From the NCBI GenBank assembly GCA_023228995.1, contig JALOAD010000065.1, forward strand, positions 1 through 17,325: a stretch of 17,325 bases of DNA, given 5' to 3'. Below the pieces are notes generated by a model that saw only the letters and a list, made by a program, of their open reading frames with translations, was not told where the DNA came from and made no database searches. This DNA comes from Candidatus Muiribacterium halophilum (lineage in GTDB: Bacteria > Muiribacteriota > Muiribacteriia > Muiribacteriales > Muiribacteriaceae). Position 1 is the first letter of the stretch. Every line of letters starts with the position of its first letter. The position numbers and the translations under genes are program-made. This document shows, piece after piece, positions 15,894 to 17,325 of the stretch.

Positions 15894-16851
15894 AAAATAT
15901 ATAATAAATCATAATCCTTTTATTCAAAAAATAGAAACCATTCAAGAATTAAATAATGAAATAGAATATACAAATTCAATAATTTTAAAAAAAAGGAAAA
16001 ACCAATATCTTATACCCTATGAATATGGAAATGGTATAAAAGGTAAAGGTGAATATGTTCTTCGTTGGGGAATTGGTTGTATTTACGATTGTGTTTATTG
16101 CTATTCTAAATTAAAAGTTAAAGATTCCAATATAACAGTGTTTCCTGACCTTTATAATATTGAAAATGAAATTATTAAACTTGCAAAAATCAATAAAAAT
16201 CTGCTTATAAATGCTGGAGAAAATTTTGATTCATTTATACTCGAAAACACAATACCATTTTCTCAAGAATTAACTCATATAATTGCAAAACATAAAAATG
16301 TAAAATGTGAATTTAGAACAAAAGCAATTGTACCTGATAGTTTCATTAATAATGCCTCAAAAGAAAACATAACAATAGCATTTAGTTTAAGTCCAGCCCA
16401 ATGGAGAAAAAAAATCGAAAAACAAACTCCACCATTAGATAAAATAATAAATAATATAATAAAACTTCAAAAAGCTGATTTTGACATAGCATTAAGATTT
16501 GAACCCATAATTCTTTTTGAAAACTGGCAACAAAAATACAAAGAACTTATAATAGAATTAAGCCGTAAAATTAATTTAAATAAAATTAATTCAATTGATA
16601 TATCATTATTAAGACTTACAAAACAAGGATATAAAAAAGTAAGTAAATACAATGAAATAATCGATGGAGAACTTTTATATCACAAAGAAGATTCTAAATA
16701 CAGATATTTTTTACCATATAGAATTAAAGCTTATAGATTTTTAATAAATGAATTAAAAAAAGTTTATACAGGCAAAATTCACATTGGAACAGAACCAGAA
16801 AAATTCATAAAGAAATATTTTAAAAACAGTGAGAATAAATTCATTTTTTAA
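15877..16851 (+). CDS. SplB-like radical SAM protein without the expected catalytic Cys
   Basis: A 324-residue radical SAM protein. WGIGCIYDCVYCYS holds the cluster C68-x3-C72-x2-C75, followed by Tyr76. KYRYFLPYRIKAYRFLINEL (275-294) fits the C-terminal helix of the spore photoproduct lyase (SPL) family. In true SPL a Cys about 43 residues after the last cluster Cys acts on the thymine dimer. Here the matching strand reads LINAGENFDS (110-119), with Gly-Glu in that place. The only other Cys is C144. It is thus probably a paralogue with another substrate rather than a DNA repair enzyme. The start is ATG 15877 (AAGG at 15864-15867, 9 nt upstream); a TTG 6 nt earlier is too close to that site. 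No sporulation gene is visible, which also speaks against classical SPL. It is the last gene of the lptB operon. Confidence 0.8.
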   Translation: MKIFSEKYIINHNPFIQKIETIQELNNEIEYTNSIILKKRKNQYLIPYEYGNGIKGKGEYVLRWGIGCIYDCVYCYSKLKVKDSNITVFPDLYNIENEIIKLAKINKNLLINAGENFDSFILENTIPFSQELTHIIAKHKNVKCEFRTKAIVPDSFINNASKENITIAFSLSPAQWRKKIEKQTPPLDKIINNIIKLQKADFDIALRFEPIILFENWQQKYKELIIELSRKINLNKINSIDISLLRLTKQGYKKVSKYNEIIDGELLYHKEDSKYRYFLPYRIKAYRFLINELKKVYTGKIHIGTEPEKFIKKYFKNSENKFIF

Positions 16852-17006
16852 ATAAAATTATTAGTAAGCACAATTTTGTTAAAATAATCAGAGAATTTAT
16901 GTTAAAATAATTTTAGAATTAACAACATCAAGTTCTCGTAATTGAACCCTCTGATTAAATAAACAAAAATCAATTTAATGTCTTCTTGATCTACTTCTGA
17001 GCTTTT
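16852..17006. other. Non-coding gap after the lptB operon
   Basis: No gene is seen. TGTTAAAATAAT occurs twice (16877-16888 and 16900-16911). No GC-rich hairpin with a T-run is present, so the end of the lptB transcript is unclear. The last part (from about 16993) already drifts into degenerate 27-bp repeat sequence. Confidence 0.5.
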
Positions 17007-17325
17007 GTCATCCTGATACTATTCTGAATTTTTGTCTTCCCAGCTTGATTATGGATTTTTGTCATCCCGGTATGTTTCTGAGTTTCTGTCATCCCGGTAT
17101 GCTTCTGAGTTTCTGTCATCCCGGTATGCTTCTGAGTTTCTGTCATCCCGGTATGCTTCTGAGTTTCTGTCATCCCGGTATGTTTCTGAGTTTCTGTCAT
17201 CCCGGTATGCTTCTGAGTTTCTGTCATCCCGGTATGTTTCTGAGTTTCTGTCATCCCGGTATGCTTCTGAGTTTCTGTCATCCCGGTATGCTTCTGAGTT
17301 TCTGTCATCCCGGTATGCTTCTGAG
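17007..17325. repeat. 27-bp tandem repeat array, runs off the window
   Basis: GTCATCCCGGTATGCTTCTG with AGTTTCT is repeated every 27 bp: starts at 17007, 17034, 17061, 17088, 17115, 17142, 17169, 17196, 17223, 17250, 17277 and 17304. The first two units are degenerate; from 17061 on they are nearly identical, differing only by TATGTTT or TATGCTT (order T C C C T C T C C C). The last unit is cut by the window edge. Because 27 is a multiple of 3, four of six frames stay open, including a minus-strand frame spelling MTETQKHTG repeats to a stop at 16991. That frame is probably an artefact rather than a gene. The unit matches the left arm and loop of the hairpin at 346-376. Confidence 0.92.

Noticed and set aside
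16991-17308. Minus-strand frame encoding MTETQKHTG repeats as a gene
   Set aside because: The frame follows from a repeat length divisible by 3, other frames are equally open, and the unit resembles a non-coding hairpin.
17007-17325. CRISPR array
   Set aside because: Units are contiguous 27-bp tandem copies without unique spacers, and no cas gene is in view.

Overview
The window comes from a very AT-rich bacterial chromosome. A-tracts, T-tracts and AAA/ATT codons dominate, while Shine-Dalgarno sites (GGAGG, AGGAGG) and -10 boxes (TATAAT) stay canonical. LptB, the ATPase that drives lipopolysaccharide transport, argues for a diderm cell with an outer membrane. Two radical SAM enzymes and an FmdE-like protein suggest an anaerobic or microaerophilic life. 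No ribosomal RNA, tRNA, phage, transposase or CRISPR array was seen. The lineage cannot be fixed from this sequence; an uncultured, low-GC diderm phylum is my guess.

Layout, left to right. Positions 1-499 are non-coding and repeat-bearing: a 46-bp direct repeat (1-46 and 382-427), a cluster of TGTCAC palindromes and a CCCGG hairpin. A large minus-strand radical SAM protein with a long helical C-terminal half follows (500-3169). A 485-bp divergent spacer holds promoters facing both ways and a spaced 16-bp inverted repeat whose arms each contain the 9-mer TTATGCACA, the DnaA-box consensus. A plus-strand operon (3655-6380) encodes an orphan sensor histidine kinase, an exported thioredoxin-TPR protein and an FmdE-like zinc-ribbon protein. 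It converges on clpB, and both share one strong hairpin terminator (6398-6432).

The minus-strand block 6452-13384 reads, in transcription order: ABC ATPase, 12-TM permease, a HEAT-like protein with an HD-GYP-type N-terminal cap, a GT-B glycosyltransferase, then clpB. The first four are tightly packed. A 340-bp spacer separates this block from the plus-strand operon lptB, DUF3084 membrane coiled-coil protein, small unknown helical protein, SplB-like radical SAM protein (13725-16851). The window ends inside a 27-bp tandem array (17007-17325 and beyond). Its unit looks like the left half of the CCCGG hairpin at 346-376.

How the genes may work together: lptB plus DUF3084 suggests an envelope-biogenesis operon. 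The kinase, thioredoxin and FmdE-like genes could form a redox-linked unit, but no response regulator is present. The ABC, HEAT-like and glycosyltransferase set may be an export or surface-modification unit. These links rest on gene order only. The most unusual items are the FmdE-like protein with substituted metal ligands, the SplB-like enzyme without the expected catalytic cysteine, the radical SAM protein with two extra CxxC pairs, and the hairpin-to-tandem-repeat relationship.
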